Shown: positions 25,655 to 34,737 of the stretch, in pieces
Numbering within the stretch: position 1 is the stretch's first letter
Layout of the letters: every line of letters starts with the position of its first letter
DNA from: Actinoallomurus spadix
Lineage (GTDB): Bacteria > Actinomycetota > Actinomycetes > Streptosporangiales > Streptosporangiaceae
Length of the DNA: 64,000 bases
Direction of reading: 5' to 3'
Assembly (NCBI RefSeq): GCF_024055725.1
Contig: NZ_JAMXMX010000037.1
Span: 1 to 64,000 of the forward strand
The notes under the pieces: model-generated
What the model was told of the DNA's origin: nothing
The model's database searches: none
What the model saw: only the letters and a program-made list of their open reading frames with translations
Made by a program: the position numbers and the translations under genes

Positions 25655-27019
25655 GTGACAGGTCACCAAACAGCGGTCGAGAGGCTCCTGGCCTCCTACC
25701 GGGCCATCCCCGAAGGCTCACCGGTCCGGCTGGCGAAACGCACCTCGAACCTGTTCCGGTTCCGTGACGAGATCCAGGCGCCCGGTCTCGACGCCAGCGG
25801 CTTCGACAAGGTCCTGAGCGTGGACCCCGAGGCCCGCGTCGCCGACGTCCAGGGCATGACGACGTACGAGGACCTGGTCGACGCGACCCTGCCGCACGGC
25901 CTGATGCCGTTCGTCGTACCGCAGCTCAAGACGATCACGCTGGGCGGTGCGGTGACCGGGCTCGGCATCGAGTCGTCGTCGTTCCGCAACGGGCTGCCGC
26001 ACGAGTCGGTGCTGGAGATGGAGATCCTCACCGGCGCGGGTGAGGTCGTCACCGCGACGCCGGACAACGAGCACCGCGAGTTGTTCTACGGCTTCCCCAA
26101 CTCGTACGGCACGCTCGGGTACGCCCTGCGGCTGAAGATCAAGCTGCAGCCGGTGAAGCCGTACGTCGCGCTGTGGCACGTGCGGTTCTCCTCCGCCCAG
26201 GAGTGCGCGCAGGCCATCGACGAGCTCGGCGCCGACGTGGACTTCATCGACGGCACGGTCTTCGGCCCGGACGAGCTGTACCTCACGCTGGGCCGCTTCG
26301 CCGACACGGTCCCGCGCGTGTCCGACTACACCGGGCAGGGGATCTACTACCGGTCGATCCGCGACCGGTTCGTCACGCCGCGGTGGCTGCGGCCGGACGG
26401 CCCGCCGACCGACGCGCTCACGACGCACGACTACCTCTGGCGGTGGGACACCGACTGGTTCTGGTGCTCGCGGGCGTTCGGCGTGCAGAACTCCCTGGTC
26501 CGCCGGGCCTGGCCCGCGTCGAAGAAGCGTTCCGACGTGTACCGCCGGCTGGTCGCGCTCGACAAGCGCCTGCAGACGTCGGCGCGCGTGGACCGCTGGC
26601 TCGGCCGGCCGGCCCGCGAGGACGTCATCCAGGACGTCGAGGTGCCGGTGGAGCGGCTCCCCGAGTTCCTCGACTTCTTCCACCGTGAGATCGGGATGAG
26701 CCCGGTGTGGCTGTGCCCGCTGCGGGCACAGGACAAGTGGCCGCTGTACCCCCTGGAGCCCGGGCGGACGTACGTCAACGTCGGGTTCTGGGGGACGGTG
26801 CCGCAGAAGCCCGGCCGGGTCCCCGAACACCACAACCGGCTGATCGAGCGCGAGGTCGCCCGCCTCGACGGCCACAAGTCGCTGTACTCGACGGCGTTCT
26901 ACACCCGTGAGGACTTCTGGCGGCACTACGACGGCGCTACGTATCGCACCTTGAAGGAGGAGTACGACCCGGAGCGACGGCTGCTGGATCTCTACGACAA
27001 AACCGTACGGGGCAGGTGA
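25655..27019 (+). CDS. tmsA: FAD-binding oxidoreductase, TmsA/BfaA-type (10-methylene reductase), DHCR24-like
   Basis: 454 residues with a PCMH-type FAD domain (ADVQGMTTYEDLVDATLP; LKTITLGGAVTGLGIESSSF) and a C-terminal domain related to delta-24-sterol reductase. It is directly followed by a cyclopropane-synthase-like methyltransferase. This pairing is known from mycobacteria and other actinobacteria (bfaAB/tmsAB), where the methyltransferase makes a 10-methylene fatty acyl chain in a phospholipid and the flavoprotein reduces it to the 10-methyl branch (tuberculostearic acid type). The symbol rests on that gene order and family, not on a search. It starts with GTG, and its stop overlaps an in-frame GTG upstream of the next gene. 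Confidence 0.8.
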   Translation: MTGHQTAVERLLASYRAIPEGSPVRLAKRTSNLFRFRDEIQAPGLDASGFDKVLSVDPEARVADVQGMTTYEDLVDATLPHGLMPFVVPQLKTITLGGAVTGLGIESSSFRNGLPHESVLEMEILTGAGEVVTATPDNEHRELFYGFPNSYGTLGYALRLKIKLQPVKPYVALWHVRFSSAQECAQAIDELGADVDFIDGTVFGPDELYLTLGRFADTVPRVSDYTGQGIYYRSIRDRFVTPRWLRPDGPPTDALTTHDYLWRWDTDWFWCSRAFGVQNSLVRRAWPASKKRSDVYRRLVALDKRLQTSARVDRWLGRPAREDVIQDVEVPVERLPEFLDFFHREIGMSPVWLCPLRAQDKWPLYPLEPGRTYVNVGFWGTVPQKPGRVPEHHNRLIEREVARLDGHKSLYSTAFYTREDFWRHYDGATYRTLKEEYDPERRLLDLYDKTVRGR

Positions 27020-27021
27020 AC

Positions 27022-28305
27022 ATGAAGCTGGCGGAGGCATTCGAACGCGTCGTCGGACGTGACGCGCAGGTGGAGTTCCGGGCGTACGACGACAGTCGCG
27101 CCGGGGCTCTCGGCGCGGACGTCCGCGTGGAGGTCAGGTCGCCGTACGCGGTGTCCTATCTCGTCCACGCGCCCGGCGCGCTCGGGCTGGCCCGCGCGTA
27201 CGTCGCCGGGCATCTCGACGTGATCGGGGACATGCACACGGCGCTCTTCCGGATGCAGTCGGCCATGGGCCAACTGAGCTGGGCCGACAAGGCGACCCTG
27301 CTACGCGGGATCCTGAACGACCCGCTGCTGCGCGCGGCCGCGCTGACGCGGCTGGACCCGCCGCCGCAGGAGGTGCGGCCGGCGCGCGTGCCGCTGCGGT
27401 CGGGCCTGCGGCATTCCAAGCGCCGCGACGCCAAGGCGATCTCCCATCACTACGACGTCTCCAACACCTTCTACGAGTGGGTGCTCGGCCCCTCGATGGC
27501 CTACACGTGCGCGTGCTTCCCCGCGGAGGACGCGACGCTGGAGCAGGCGCAGTACCACAAGTTCGACCTCGTGGCGCGCAAGCTCGGGCTGCGGGAGGGC
27601 ATGCGGCTGCTCGACGTGGGCTGCGGCTGGGGCGGCATGGTCATGCACGCCGCGCGGGAGTACGGCGTGAAGGCGCTCGGCGTGACGCTGTCCAAGCAGC
27701 AGGCCGAGTGGGCGCAGAAGGCGATCGCCGAGGCGGGGCTGTCGGAGCTCGCGGAGGTCCGCCATCTCGACTACCGCGATGTCACGGAGGACGGCTTCGA
27801 CGCCGTCAGCTCGATCGGCCTGACCGAGCACATCGGCAAGGCGAACGTCCCGGGTTACTTCGAGTTCCTGTACGGCAAGCTCAAGCCGGGCGGCCGGATG
27901 CTGAACCACTGCATCACCCGCCCGGACGACAAGGAGCCCTCGATCCGCGAGGAGGGCTTCATCAACCGGTACGTCTTCCCGGACGGCGAGCTGGAGGGCC
28001 CGGGCTGGCTCATCTCGCGGATGAACGACGCCGGCTTCGAGATCCGGCACGAGGAGAACCTCCGCGAGCACTACGCCAAGACCCTCACCGGCTGGTGCCG
28101 CAACCTCGACGACCACTGGGACGAGGCGGTCGCCGAGGTCGGCGAGGGAACCGCGCGCGTGTGGCGGCTGTACATGGCCGGCTCGCGGCTCGGCTTCGAG
28201 CTCAACTGGATCCAGCTGCACCAGGTGCTCGGCGTCAAGCTGCGGGAGGACGGGGGCTCCGGCATGCCGCTGCGGCCGTCGTTCGAGCCGCCGTCGGCGG
28301 GCTGA
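27022..28305 (+). CDS. tmsB: SAM-dependent fatty-acyl phospholipid methyltransferase, TmsB/CFA-synthase type
   Basis: 427 residues of the cyclopropane-fatty-acid synthase family. An N-terminal lipid-binding part is followed by the methyltransferase: HYDVSNTFYEWVLGP, then the SAM site LDVGCGWGGMVMHAA, and the active-site region SSIGLTEHIG. With the adjacent flavoprotein it should add the C10 carbon to an oleoyl chain of membrane phospholipid. ATG 27022 fits the ribosome binding sequence CAGGTGAAC; GTG 27016, which overlaps the tmsA stop, is the alternative. Three bases or fewer separate the genes, so they are coupled. A strong hairpin follows the stop. Confidence 0.85.
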   Translation: MKLAEAFERVVGRDAQVEFRAYDDSRAGALGADVRVEVRSPYAVSYLVHAPGALGLARAYVAGHLDVIGDMHTALFRMQSAMGQLSWADKATLLRGILNDPLLRAAALTRLDPPPQEVRPARVPLRSGLRHSKRRDAKAISHHYDVSNTFYEWVLGPSMAYTCACFPAEDATLEQAQYHKFDLVARKLGLREGMRLLDVGCGWGGMVMHAAREYGVKALGVTLSKQQAEWAQKAIAEAGLSELAEVRHLDYRDVTEDGFDAVSSIGLTEHIGKANVPGYFEFLYGKLKPGGRMLNHCITRPDDKEPSIREEGFINRYVFPDGELEGPGWLISRMNDAGFEIRHEENLREHYAKTLTGWCRNLDDHWDEAVAEVGEGTARVWRLYMAGSRLGFELNWIQLHQVLGVKLREDGGSGMPLRPSFEPPSAG

Positions 28306-28318
28306 CCGTACGGTCACG

Positions 28319-28346
28319 GGTGGTCGCGGCCGGCGCCGCGACCACC
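28319..28346 (+). terminator. terminator of the tmsAB operon
   Basis: A perfect 12-bp GC stem (GGTGGTCGCGGC and its complement) with a CGGC loop, 13 bp after the tmsB stop. Confidence 0.65.
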
Positions 28347-28388
28347 TCAGGCCGCGCCGGGGACCGTGACGCGAGCGGGGCGGCGGCC

Positions 28389-28401
28389 TACCGTCGGCCT
28401 C
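28389..28401 (+). promoter_or_regulatory. -10 box directly before the hydrolase start
   Basis: TACCGT (28389-28394) is followed seven bases later by the ATG at 28402, with no Shine-Dalgarno sequence: the leaderless arrangement. Confidence 0.45.
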
Positions 28402-29295
28402 ATGACGGACATCGCGACCATCCGGGCGAACGGCCTGACGTTCGGCTACCTGGAGGCGGGCAGCGGGCCGCTGGCGCTGTGCCTGCACGGTTTCCCCGAC
28501 TCGGCGTACACCTGGCGGCACCTGCTCCCGGCGCTGGCCGGCGCGGGCTACCACGCGGTGGCGCCGTTCCTGCGCGGTTACGCGCCCACGGATGTGCCGG
28601 GCGACGGCGCGTACCAGGTCGGCGCGCTGGCGGCCGACGCGAACGCCCTGCACGAGGCGTTCGGCGGGGACGACGGCGCGGTGCTGCTCGGGCACGACTG
28701 GGGTGCCGCCGCGACGTACGCCGCCGTCGCGCACGCTCCGGAACGGTGGCGGCGGGCGGTGGCGATGGCGTTCCCGCCGCTCGGGGCCGTTCTGTCGGGG
28801 TTCTTCGACTACGCGCAGCTGAAGCGGTCCTTCTACATCTTCCTGTTCCAGACGCCGCTGGCCGAGACGGCGGTGCTGATGGACGACCTGGCCTTCCTGG
28901 ACGGCCTGTGGGCGGACTGGTCGCCGGGGTACGACGCCGCCCGTGACGTCGCGCACGCCAAGGACTGCCTGCGCGACCCGGTGAACCTGGCCGCGGCCGT
29001 CGGCTACTACCGAGCGATGCTCGACCCGTCCCTGCACCGTCCGGCGTACGCGGCCGAGCAGGAGGCGGCCGGGCGCGTCGGCGAGCGGCCGGTCCTGTAT
29101 CTGCACGGCGCGGCCGACGGTTGCCTGGACGCCGGGCTCGCCGGTGGCGCCGAGGGTCACCTGCCGGCCGGTTCGCGGTCGGGGACCGTCGCGGACGCGG
29201 GACACTTCCTGCACCTGGAGCGGCCGGAGGAGGTCGGCCGGCTGGTCCTGGAGTGGCTGGCCGTGGATCGGCCCTCGCGAACCGGTGCGGGGTAA
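28402..29295 (+). CDS. alpha/beta hydrolase, epoxide hydrolase / haloalkane dehalogenase-like
   Basis: 297 residues with an alpha/beta-hydrolase core. The HGFPDS oxyanion motif precedes the nucleophile elbow GHDWGAA, where the nucleophile is aspartate rather than serine, as in epoxide hydrolases and haloalkane dehalogenases. LHGAADGCLD should supply the acid and DAGHFLHLE the histidine. It probably hydrolyses an epoxide or a halide in the cytosol. ATG 28402 was chosen over the upstream GTG because of the -10 box just before it. It is transcribed just upstream of the P450 (55 bp gap), so an epoxide formed by the P450 is one possible substrate; that is inference. Confidence 0.83.
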   Translation: MTDIATIRANGLTFGYLEAGSGPLALCLHGFPDSAYTWRHLLPALAGAGYHAVAPFLRGYAPTDVPGDGAYQVGALAADANALHEAFGGDDGAVLLGHDWGAAATYAAVAHAPERWRRAVAMAFPPLGAVLSGFFDYAQLKRSFYIFLFQTPLAETAVLMDDLAFLDGLWADWSPGYDAARDVAHAKDCLRDPVNLAAAVGYYRAMLDPSLHRPAYAAEQEAAGRVGERPVLYLHGAADGCLDAGLAGGAEGHLPAGSRSGTVADAGHFLHLERPEEVGRLVLEWLAVDRPSRTGAG

Positions 29296-29350
29296 GTGGT
29301 CACTTTGGCAGAATGGAGCAGAATCGCGTTCTAGTTCGAGGAGGAACCGC

Positions 29351-30598
29351 GTGGAGAAGACCCGGCCCGACGGGATCGATCTGACCGAGTGGGACTTCTG
29401 GGCGCGCCCGCTCGACGAGCGTCACGCGGCGTTCCGCACGCTGCGAGGGCTGCCGGAGCCGGCGTTCTTCCGGGAGCCGGAACTGTCCTTCGTGCCGATG
29501 GGCCCCGGGTACTACGCGCTGGTCACCCACGCGGACGTCGTCGAGGCCTCGCGCCGGCCGGCCGACTTCTGCTCCGGGCGCGGCGCGATCAACATCAACG
29601 ACATGCCGGCCGACCTCAATGAGTACTTCGGCTCGATGATCAATATGGACGACCCTCGGCACGCCAAGATCCGCCGGATCGTCTCGCGCGCCTTCTCGCC
29701 GCGCATGATCCAGCGGTTCGAGGACCAGGTGCAGGCCGTCGCCGAGCAGGTCGTCGAGGAGGTCCTCGCCAAGGGCGGCGGCGACTTCGTCACCGACGTC
29801 GCCGCCCGCCTCCCGCTGAAGATCATTTGTGACCTGATGGGGATCGACGAGGCGCACTACAAGACCGTCTTCGACAACTCCAACATCATCCTCGCCGGCG
29901 CGGACCCCGAGTTCGTCTCCGATGACGCCGACCAGGTCGCGCTGCAGCTCCTCCAGGCGGGGCAGACGCTGAAGGACCTCGTCGAGGAGCTCGGCCGCAG
30001 GCGCCGCGAGGAGCCGACCGGCGACCTCACCTCCGCCCTGGTGAACGCCAACATCGACGGCGAGTCGCTGACCGACCAGGAACTCGGCTCGTTCTTCATC
30101 CTCCTGGTCGTCGCCGGCAACGAGACCACCCGCAACGCCATCGCCCACGGCCTGCACCTGCTCACCGAGAACCCCGGCCAGCGCGAGCTGCTGGCCTCGG
30201 ACTTCGAGCGGTACATCCCGGGCACGGTGGAGGAGATCGTGCGGTACGCCTCGCCGGTCATCTGGATGCGGCGCACCGCGACCCGCGACACCGAGCTGAA
30301 CGGCCGCGACGTCAAGGCCGGCGACAAGCTGATCCTCTACTACTGGTCGGCCAACCGGGACGAGGCCGTCTTCACCGACCCGGAGGTCTTCGACATCACC
30401 CGGGATCCGAACCCGCACGTCGGTTTCGGCGGCCCCGGCCCGCACTTCTGCCTCGGCGCCCACCTGGCCCGCCGGGAGATCAGCGTGATGTTCCGCGAGC
30501 TGTTCCGCCGGGCTCCGGGCATCCGCGCCACGGGCGAGCCCGACCGCCTGCTGTCCAACTTCATCAACGGCATCAAGCACCTGCCCTACACCGTCTGA
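29351..30598 (+). CDS. cytochrome P450
   Basis: 415 residues. The I-helix oxygen-activation motif is AGNETTRNA. The K-helix has EEIVR and the haem loop FGGPGPHFCLGAHLAR carries the axial cysteine C367. The overall character (INMDDPRHAKIRRIVSRAF; the GxGPHFCLG loop) resembles bacterial soluble P450s such as the CYP124/125/142 and linalool hydroxylase groups that oxidise terpenoid, steroid or fatty chains. The start is GTG at 29351 behind GGAGG. No ferredoxin or reductase gene is next to it, so electrons must come from elsewhere. A palindromic terminator follows. Confidence 0.93.
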   Translation: MEKTRPDGIDLTEWDFWARPLDERHAAFRTLRGLPEPAFFREPELSFVPMGPGYYALVTHADVVEASRRPADFCSGRGAININDMPADLNEYFGSMINMDDPRHAKIRRIVSRAFSPRMIQRFEDQVQAVAEQVVEEVLAKGGGDFVTDVAARLPLKIICDLMGIDEAHYKTVFDNSNIILAGADPEFVSDDADQVALQLLQAGQTLKDLVEELGRRRREEPTGDLTSALVNANIDGESLTDQELGSFFILLVVAGNETTRNAIAHGLHLLTENPGQRELLASDFERYIPGTVEEIVRYASPVIWMRRTATRDTELNGRDVKAGDKLILYYWSANRDEAVFTDPEVFDITRDPNPHVGFGGPGPHFCLGAHLARREISVMFRELFRRAPGIRATGEPDRLLSNFINGIKHLPYTV

Positions 30599-30625
30599 CG
30601 CGCGGCTCCGCGCGGATCCCGCGGC

Positions 30626-30651
30626 GGACCCGGGCCGGCCGGCCCGGGTCC
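30626..30651 (+). terminator. palindromic terminator after the P450
   Basis: A perfect 26-bp palindrome made of GGACCCGGGCC, GGCC and the complement, 27 bp after the P450 stop. Confidence 0.7.
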
Positions 30652-30683
30652 GCTGTCGAAGCCCGGTGTCCTTGCGTCTGCGA

Positions 30684-30695
30684 TAGTCTTGGTAT
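30684..30695 (+). promoter_or_regulatory. -10 box of the leuS leader transcript
   Basis: TAGTCT (30684-30689) is six bases before the ATG of the leader peptide at 30696. The leader would thus be translated from the very 5' end of the transcript. No convincing -35 is visible. Confidence 0.5.
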
Positions 30696-30731
30696 ATGCG
30701 ATCTCGGCTGCTCCTCAGCCGGCCGCGTTGA
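30696..30731 (+). CDS. leucine leader peptide upstream of leuS
   Basis: An 11-codon ORF, MRSRLLLSRPR, with three consecutive leucine codons (CTG CTC CTC) at codons 5-7 and a TGA at 30729. It has no other plausible role. The run of leucine codons upstream of the leucyl-tRNA synthetase gene is the hallmark of ribosome-mediated attenuation, in which stalling for lack of charged leucyl-tRNA changes the folding of the downstream RNA. The peptide itself is probably inert. A GC hairpin with a short T-run (30752-30777) follows, and leuS starts 101 bases after the leader stop. Confidence 0.65.
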   Translation: MRSRLLLSRPR

Positions 30732-30777
30732 CCCGAGCCGTCGACGCGGCAGCCCCTCCTGCGTGAGGGGCGTTCTC
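30705..30777 (+). promoter_or_regulatory. candidate leucine attenuator of leuS
   Basis: Three hairpins can be drawn. The first is CGGCTG (30705-30710) with CAGCCG (30716-30721), spanning the leucine codons. The second is GCCGCGT (30722-30728) with ACGCGGC (30744-30750). The third is GCCCCTC (30752-30758) with GAGGGGC (30765-30771), followed by GTTCTC, a weak intrinsic terminator. GCTCCTC (30710-30716) can also pair with the 3' arm of the third hairpin through one G-U pair. Which pairing is the antiterminator is not settled by eye. Confidence 0.55.
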
Positions 30778-30832
30778 ATGCCAGGGGCACGGTCCACCGC
30801 CAGCCGAAGCCGTGCGAATCAGACGAGGAACC

Positions 30833-33298
30833 ATGACAGGCGCCGACGAGAACTACGACCCACGGACGATCCAGGACAAATGGCAGGCCCGGTGGGAGGA
30901 GCTCAAGCCCTTCGCTGCGAGTGAGGACCCCGCCGACGAGCGGCCCCGCAAGTACGCGCTGGACATGTTCCCGTACCCCTCCGGCGACCTCCACATGGGT
31001 CACGCCGAGGCGTTCGCGATCGGCGACGTGGTCGCGCGGTACTGGCTCCAGAAGGGCTACAACGTCCTGCACCCCATCGGCTGGGACTCCTTCGGCCTGC
31101 CCGCCGAGAACGCCGCGATCAAGCGCGACTCCCACCCCGCCGAGTGGACCTACACCAACATCGACACCCAGGCGGAGTCGTTCAAGCGCTACGCGATCTC
31201 CTTCGACTGGTCGCGCCGGCTGCACACCTCCGACCCGGAGTACTACCGCTGGAACCAGTGGCTGTTCCTGCGCTTCTACGAGCGCGGCCTGGCGTACCGC
31301 AAGGGCGGCCAGGTCAACTGGTGCCCGAAGGATCAGACCGTGCTGGCCAACGAGCAGGTCGTCAACGGGCAGTGCGAGCGGTGCGGCGCGGTGGTCGAGA
31401 AGCGCGTCCTGACCCAGTGGTACTTCAAGATCACTGAGTACGCCGACCGGCTGCTGGCCGACATGGCGGAGCTGGAGTGGCCCGAGCGGGTGCTGCTGAT
31501 GCAGCGCAACTGGATCGGCCGCTCCGAGGGCGCCGACGTGACCTTCCAGATCGAGGGGCGCGCCGAGCCGATCACCGTCTACACCACCCGGCCGGACACC
31601 CTGTACGGCGCGACGTTCTTCGTCGTCGCCGCCGACGCCGCGCTGGCCGACGAGATCTGCGCGCCGGAGCAGCGCGCGGAGTTCGAGGCCTACCGTGACG
31701 CGGTCCGCCGCGAGACCGAGATCGAGCGGCTGGCCACCGACAAGGAGAAGACCGGCGTCTTCCTGGGGCGCTACGCCGTCAACCCGGTGAACGGCGAGCG
31801 CATCCCCGTGTGGGCCTCCGACTACGTCCTGGCCGAGTACGGCCACGGCGCGATCATGGCGGTGCCCGCGCACGACCAGCGCGACCTGGACTTCGCCCGC
31901 AGGTTCGGCCTGCCGGTCCGTGTCGTCGTGCACACCGGCGAGGCGGACCCCGGCGAGACCGGGGTCGCCACGCCCGGAGAGGGCGAGCTGGTCAACTCCG
32001 GGCCCCTGGACGGCCTGACCAAGTCCGCCGCCATCCCCCGGATCGTCGAGGTCCTGGAGGAGAAGGGCCTGGGCAAGGCAGCGGTGAACTACCGGCTGCG
32101 CGACTGGCTGATCTCCCGGCAGCGGTTCTGGGGCACGCCGATCCCGATCATTCACTGTGACGCGTGCGGCGAGGTCCCGGTCCCGGACGACCAGCTGCCC
32201 GTGCGCCTGCCGGACGACCTGCGCGGCGCCGACCTGGCCCCGACGGGCGTGTCGCCGCGGGCGGCCGCCGAGAACTGGGTGAACGTCGCGTGCCCCAAGT
32301 GCGGTGGCCCGGCCAAGCGGGACACCGACACGATGGACACCTTCGTCGACTCCTCCTGGTACTTCCTGCGGTACTGCTCGCCGGGGTACGAGGGCGGCCC
32401 GTTCGACGCCGAGAAGGTGCGCCGGTGGATGCCGGCCGACCAGTACACCGGCGGTGTCGAGCACGCCATCCTGCACCTGCTGTACGCCCGGTTCTTCACC
32501 AAGGTGCTGTACGACATGGGCCTGGTCGACTTCACCGAGCCCTTCAAGCGGCTGGTCAACCAGGGCCAGGTGATCCTGAACGGCTCGGCGATGTCCAAGA
32601 CGACCGGCAACCTGGTGGACCTGGGCGAGCAGATCGCCGAGTACGGCGTCGACGCCGTGCGGCTGACGATGCTGTTCTCCGGGCCGCCGGAGGACGACAT
32701 CGACTGGGCGGACGTGTCGCCGTCGGGGTCGGTGAAGTTCCTGGCGCGGGTCTTCCGCGTGGCCGCCGACGTGACGTCCGAGCCGGGCGCCGACCCGGCG
32801 ACCGGCGACGTCGCGCTGCGCAAGGTGACGCACCGGACGATCGACGAGGTCACCCGGCTGGTCGAGGCGCACCGCTACAACGTGGCGATCGCGCGGATGA
32901 TGGAGCTGACCTCCGCGGCCCGTAAGGCCATCGACGCGGGTGCGGGCGCCGGTGACCCGGCGGTCCGCGAGGCCGCCGAGACCCTGGCGGTCATGCTGTC
33001 GCTGGTCGCGCCGTACACCGCCGAGGAGATGTGGGAGCGGCTGGGCCGTACGGCGCCGGCGGTCCGGGCGGGCTGGCCGGCCGCCGACCCGGCGCTGCTG
33101 GTCCAGGAGTCGGTGACCTGTGTGGTTCAGGTGGCGGGCAAGGTCCGCGACCGCCTGGAGGTGTCCCCGGACATCGCCGAGAGCGACCTGGAGCGCCTGG
33201 CGCTGGACTCCGAGAAGGTCCGGGCGGCCCTGGGCGACCGGGGCGTCCGCAAGGTCGTCGTCCGCGCTCCGAAGATCGTGAACATCGTGCCCGCCTGA
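30833..33298 (+). CDS. leuS: leucyl-tRNA synthetase
   Basis: 821 residues, complete. The class I HIGH motif appears as HMGH in [15 protein letters not shown]. The editing domain contains the [12 protein letters not shown] threonine-rich region and [15 protein letters not shown]. The zinc-ribbon-like CDACGEVP is present, and the KMSKS loop reads SAMSKTTGN. The C-terminal anticodon-binding and tRNA-interacting domain ends in VNIVPA. It charges tRNA-Leu. ATG 30833 follows GAGGAA; GTG 30812 would add seven residues. Expression is probably controlled by the leucine leader upstream. The stop codon lies in the first copy of a 20-bp triplication. Confidence 0.97.
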   Translation: MTGADENYDPRTIQDKWQARWEELKPFAASEDPADERPRKYALDMFPYPSGDLHMGHAEAFAIGDVVARYWLQKGYNVLHPIGWDSFGLPAENAAIKRDSHPAEWTYTNIDTQAESFKRYAISFDWSRRLHTSDPEYYRWNQWLFLRFYERGLAYRKGGQVNWCPKDQTVLANEQVVNGQCERCGAVVEKRVLTQWYFKITEYADRLLADMAELEWPERVLLMQRNWIGRSEGADVTFQIEGRAEPITVYTTRPDTLYGATFFVVAADAALADEICAPEQRAEFEAYRDAVRRETEIERLATDKEKTGVFLGRYAVNPVNGERIPVWASDYVLAEYGHGAIMAVPAHDQRDLDFARRFGLPVRVVVHTGEADPGETGVATPGEGELVNSGPLDGLTKSAAIPRIVEVLEEKGLGKAAVNYRLRDWLISRQRFWGTPIPIIHCDACGEVPVPDDQLPVRLPDDLRGADLAPTGVSPRAAAENWVNVACPKCGGPAKRDTDTMDTFVDSSWYFLRYCSPGYEGGPFDAEKVRRWMPADQYTGGVEHAILHLLYARFFTKVLYDMGLVDFTEPFKRLVNQGQVILNGSAMSKTTGNLVDLGEQIAEYGVDAVRLTMLFSGPPEDDIDWADVSPSGSVKFLARVFRVAADVTSEPGADPATGDVALRKVTHRTIDEVTRLVEAHRYNVAIARMMELTSAARKAIDAGAGAGDPAVREAAETLAVMLSLVAPYTAEEMWERLGRTAPAVRAGWPAADPALLVQESVTCVVQVAGKVRDRLEVSPDIAESDLERLALDSEKVRAALGDRGVRKVVVRAPKIVNIVPA

Positions 33299-33343
33299 TC
33301 GGCATCGTGCCCGCCTGATCGGCATCGTGCCCGCCTGATCGGC
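33284..33343. repeat. 20-bp tandem repeat, three exact copies, over the leuS stop codon
   Basis: ATCGTGCCCGCCTGATCGGC occurs three times head to tail. The first copy encodes the last residues IVPA and the stop; the other two are untranslated. The unit is not a multiple of three. It looks like replication slippage or a recent duplication. Confidence 0.9.
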
Positions 33344-33352
33344 GGAGCGGAA

Positions 33353-33388
33353 CACCCCGGGCCGGTGCCTCGGCACCGGCCCGGGGTG
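33353..33388. terminator. strong terminator between leuS and lexA
   Basis: A 17-bp perfect stem beginning CACCCCGGGCCGGTGCC with a two-base loop (effectively a CCTCGG loop). It lies between convergent leuS and lexA and can serve both. Confidence 0.8.
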
Positions 33389-33449
33389 GATCACGCGTAC
33401 GGCGGGACCGCGGAATGGCCGCGGCGTCGCCCGGGACCGTCGGCGGGGG

Positions 33450-34154
33450 TCACATTTTGCGCAGGACCGCGACCACGCGCCCGAGAATGGTCGCGTCGTC
33501 GCCGGGAATCGGGTCGTACGCCGGGTTGTGCGGCATCAGCCACACCTTGTCGTCCCGGCGCTTGAGCGTCTTCACGGTGGCCTCGCCGTCGATCATCGCC
33601 GCCACGATGTCGCCGTTCTCCGCGACGGGCTGCTGGCGCACCACGACCCAGTCGCCGTCGGCGATGGCCGCCTCGATCATCGAGTCACCGGTGACGTTGA
33701 GCAGGAAGTGGGTGCCTTCGCCGACGAGCTGGCGCGGCAGCGCGAACACGTCCTCCACGGCCTCCTCGGCGAGGATCGGGCCACCCGCGGCGATGCGGCC
33801 GACGAGGGGGACGTACGCGGGTGCCGGGCGCGCCGGGGTCTCCTGGCCGTTGGCGACCTCGTAGGACTCGCCGTCGGCGTCGGCGGCGACCGCCGGGGAT
33901 CCGGGCATGCGGACGACGACCGCGCGCGGCCGGTTCGGGTCGCGCAGCAGGAAGCCCTTGCGCTGGAGGGTCCGGAGCTGGTGGGACACGCTCGAGGTGC
34001 TGGTCAGGCCGACCGCCTCGCCGATCTCCCGCATCGACGGGGGATAACCGCGCCGCTGCACGGAGTCCCTGATCACTTCCAGCACCTTGCGCTGGCGGAC
34101 CGTCAGGCCGCTCTCGTCGCCTGGGCCGTCCGGCATTTCCCGAACCTTGCTCAT
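33450..34154 (-). CDS. lexA: LexA repressor, SOS regulator
   Basis: 234 residues. The N-terminal winged helix ([38 protein letters not shown]) binds SOS boxes. The C-terminal peptidase has the Ala-Gly cleavage site A123-G124 (IAAGG), catalytic S158 (TGDSMIE) and K195 (ATVKTLK). DNA damage activates RecA, which triggers self-cleavage. The linker is longer than in E. coli, as is usual for actinobacteria. ATG 34154 follows GGAGACACC. Two LexA-box matches lie about 90 and 146 bp upstream, consistent with autoregulation. Confidence 0.97.
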   Translation of the reverse strand: MSKVREMPDGPGDESGLTVRQRKVLEVIRDSVQRRGYPPSMREIGEAVGLTSTSSVSHQLRTLQRKGFLLRDPNRPRAVVVRMPGSPAVAADADGESYEVANGQETPARPAPAYVPLVGRIAAGGPILAEEAVEDVFALPRQLVGEGTHFLLNVTGDSMIEAAIADGDWVVVRQQPVAENGDIVAAMIDGEATVKTLKRRDDKVWLMPHNPAYDPIPGDDATILGRVVAVLRKM

Positions 34155-34242
34155 GGTGTCTCCGATGGATGTCTTCCCGGTGACGCGTGGCCGCCGGTAT
34201 TCCGGTCCCGTAGTGGGACGTTATCGCTTCTGCGGGAAATGA

Positions 34243-34258
34243 TCAAACAGGTGTTCGA
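34243..34258. promoter_or_regulatory. LexA box 1
   Basis: TCAAACAGGTGTTCGA matches the actinobacterial SOS consensus TCGAAC-N4-GTTCGA at 11 of 12 fixed positions. It lies about 90 bp upstream of lexA. Confidence 0.75.
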
Positions 34259-34299
34259 AAAATGTGGAATTTTGCGGTCCGGGGTAAGTCGCGTTTAGT

Positions 34300-34315
34300 T
34301 CGCACACACGTTCGA
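34300..34315. promoter_or_regulatory. LexA box 2
   Basis: TCGCACACACGTTCGA also matches 11 of 12 fixed positions of TCGAAC-N4-GTTCGA, 41 bp beyond box 1. Confidence 0.7.
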
Positions 34316-34737
34316 TGATAATTCCCAGGGCCGGGTTCGCGGAAGGCGGCCCCATTGCGCGCGTCCCTTGCCGCCCCGTCGTGATCGACTCTTGTCGCCG
34401 CACTGTGATCACCGTCGTCGGCCCGCCGCGGCCGGCCCGGGTGCGCGGCGGTCCCGAAAGGGGTGCCCGCCGACGCGGCGCCGGTGCGCCCGTGGCAGGC
34501 TGAAGAGGCGCGGAGCCCGTGCCCGCGCGGCCATCGCCGGCGTGTGACCGACCTCACCCGACGTGGCCTCCTCGGCGTTTCCGCAGGTGATCCAGGGTGT
34601 CCCGGGTCGATGTGACCGGTCGCCGCCCTCGGTGAAGGGTGCCGACACGCCGACGGGGGCGGCGGATCGCCCTGTGAGCGGCCTCTTCTCGCCGGGCGCC
34701 TCGCGCGGGTTGCGATGCACCCGGCCGGGCTCTACGG

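Noticed and set aside
30599-30832. A T-box riboswitch before leuS
   Set aside because: No T-box sequence (TGGNACCGCG type) is present; the leader peptide with leucine codons is the better explanation.
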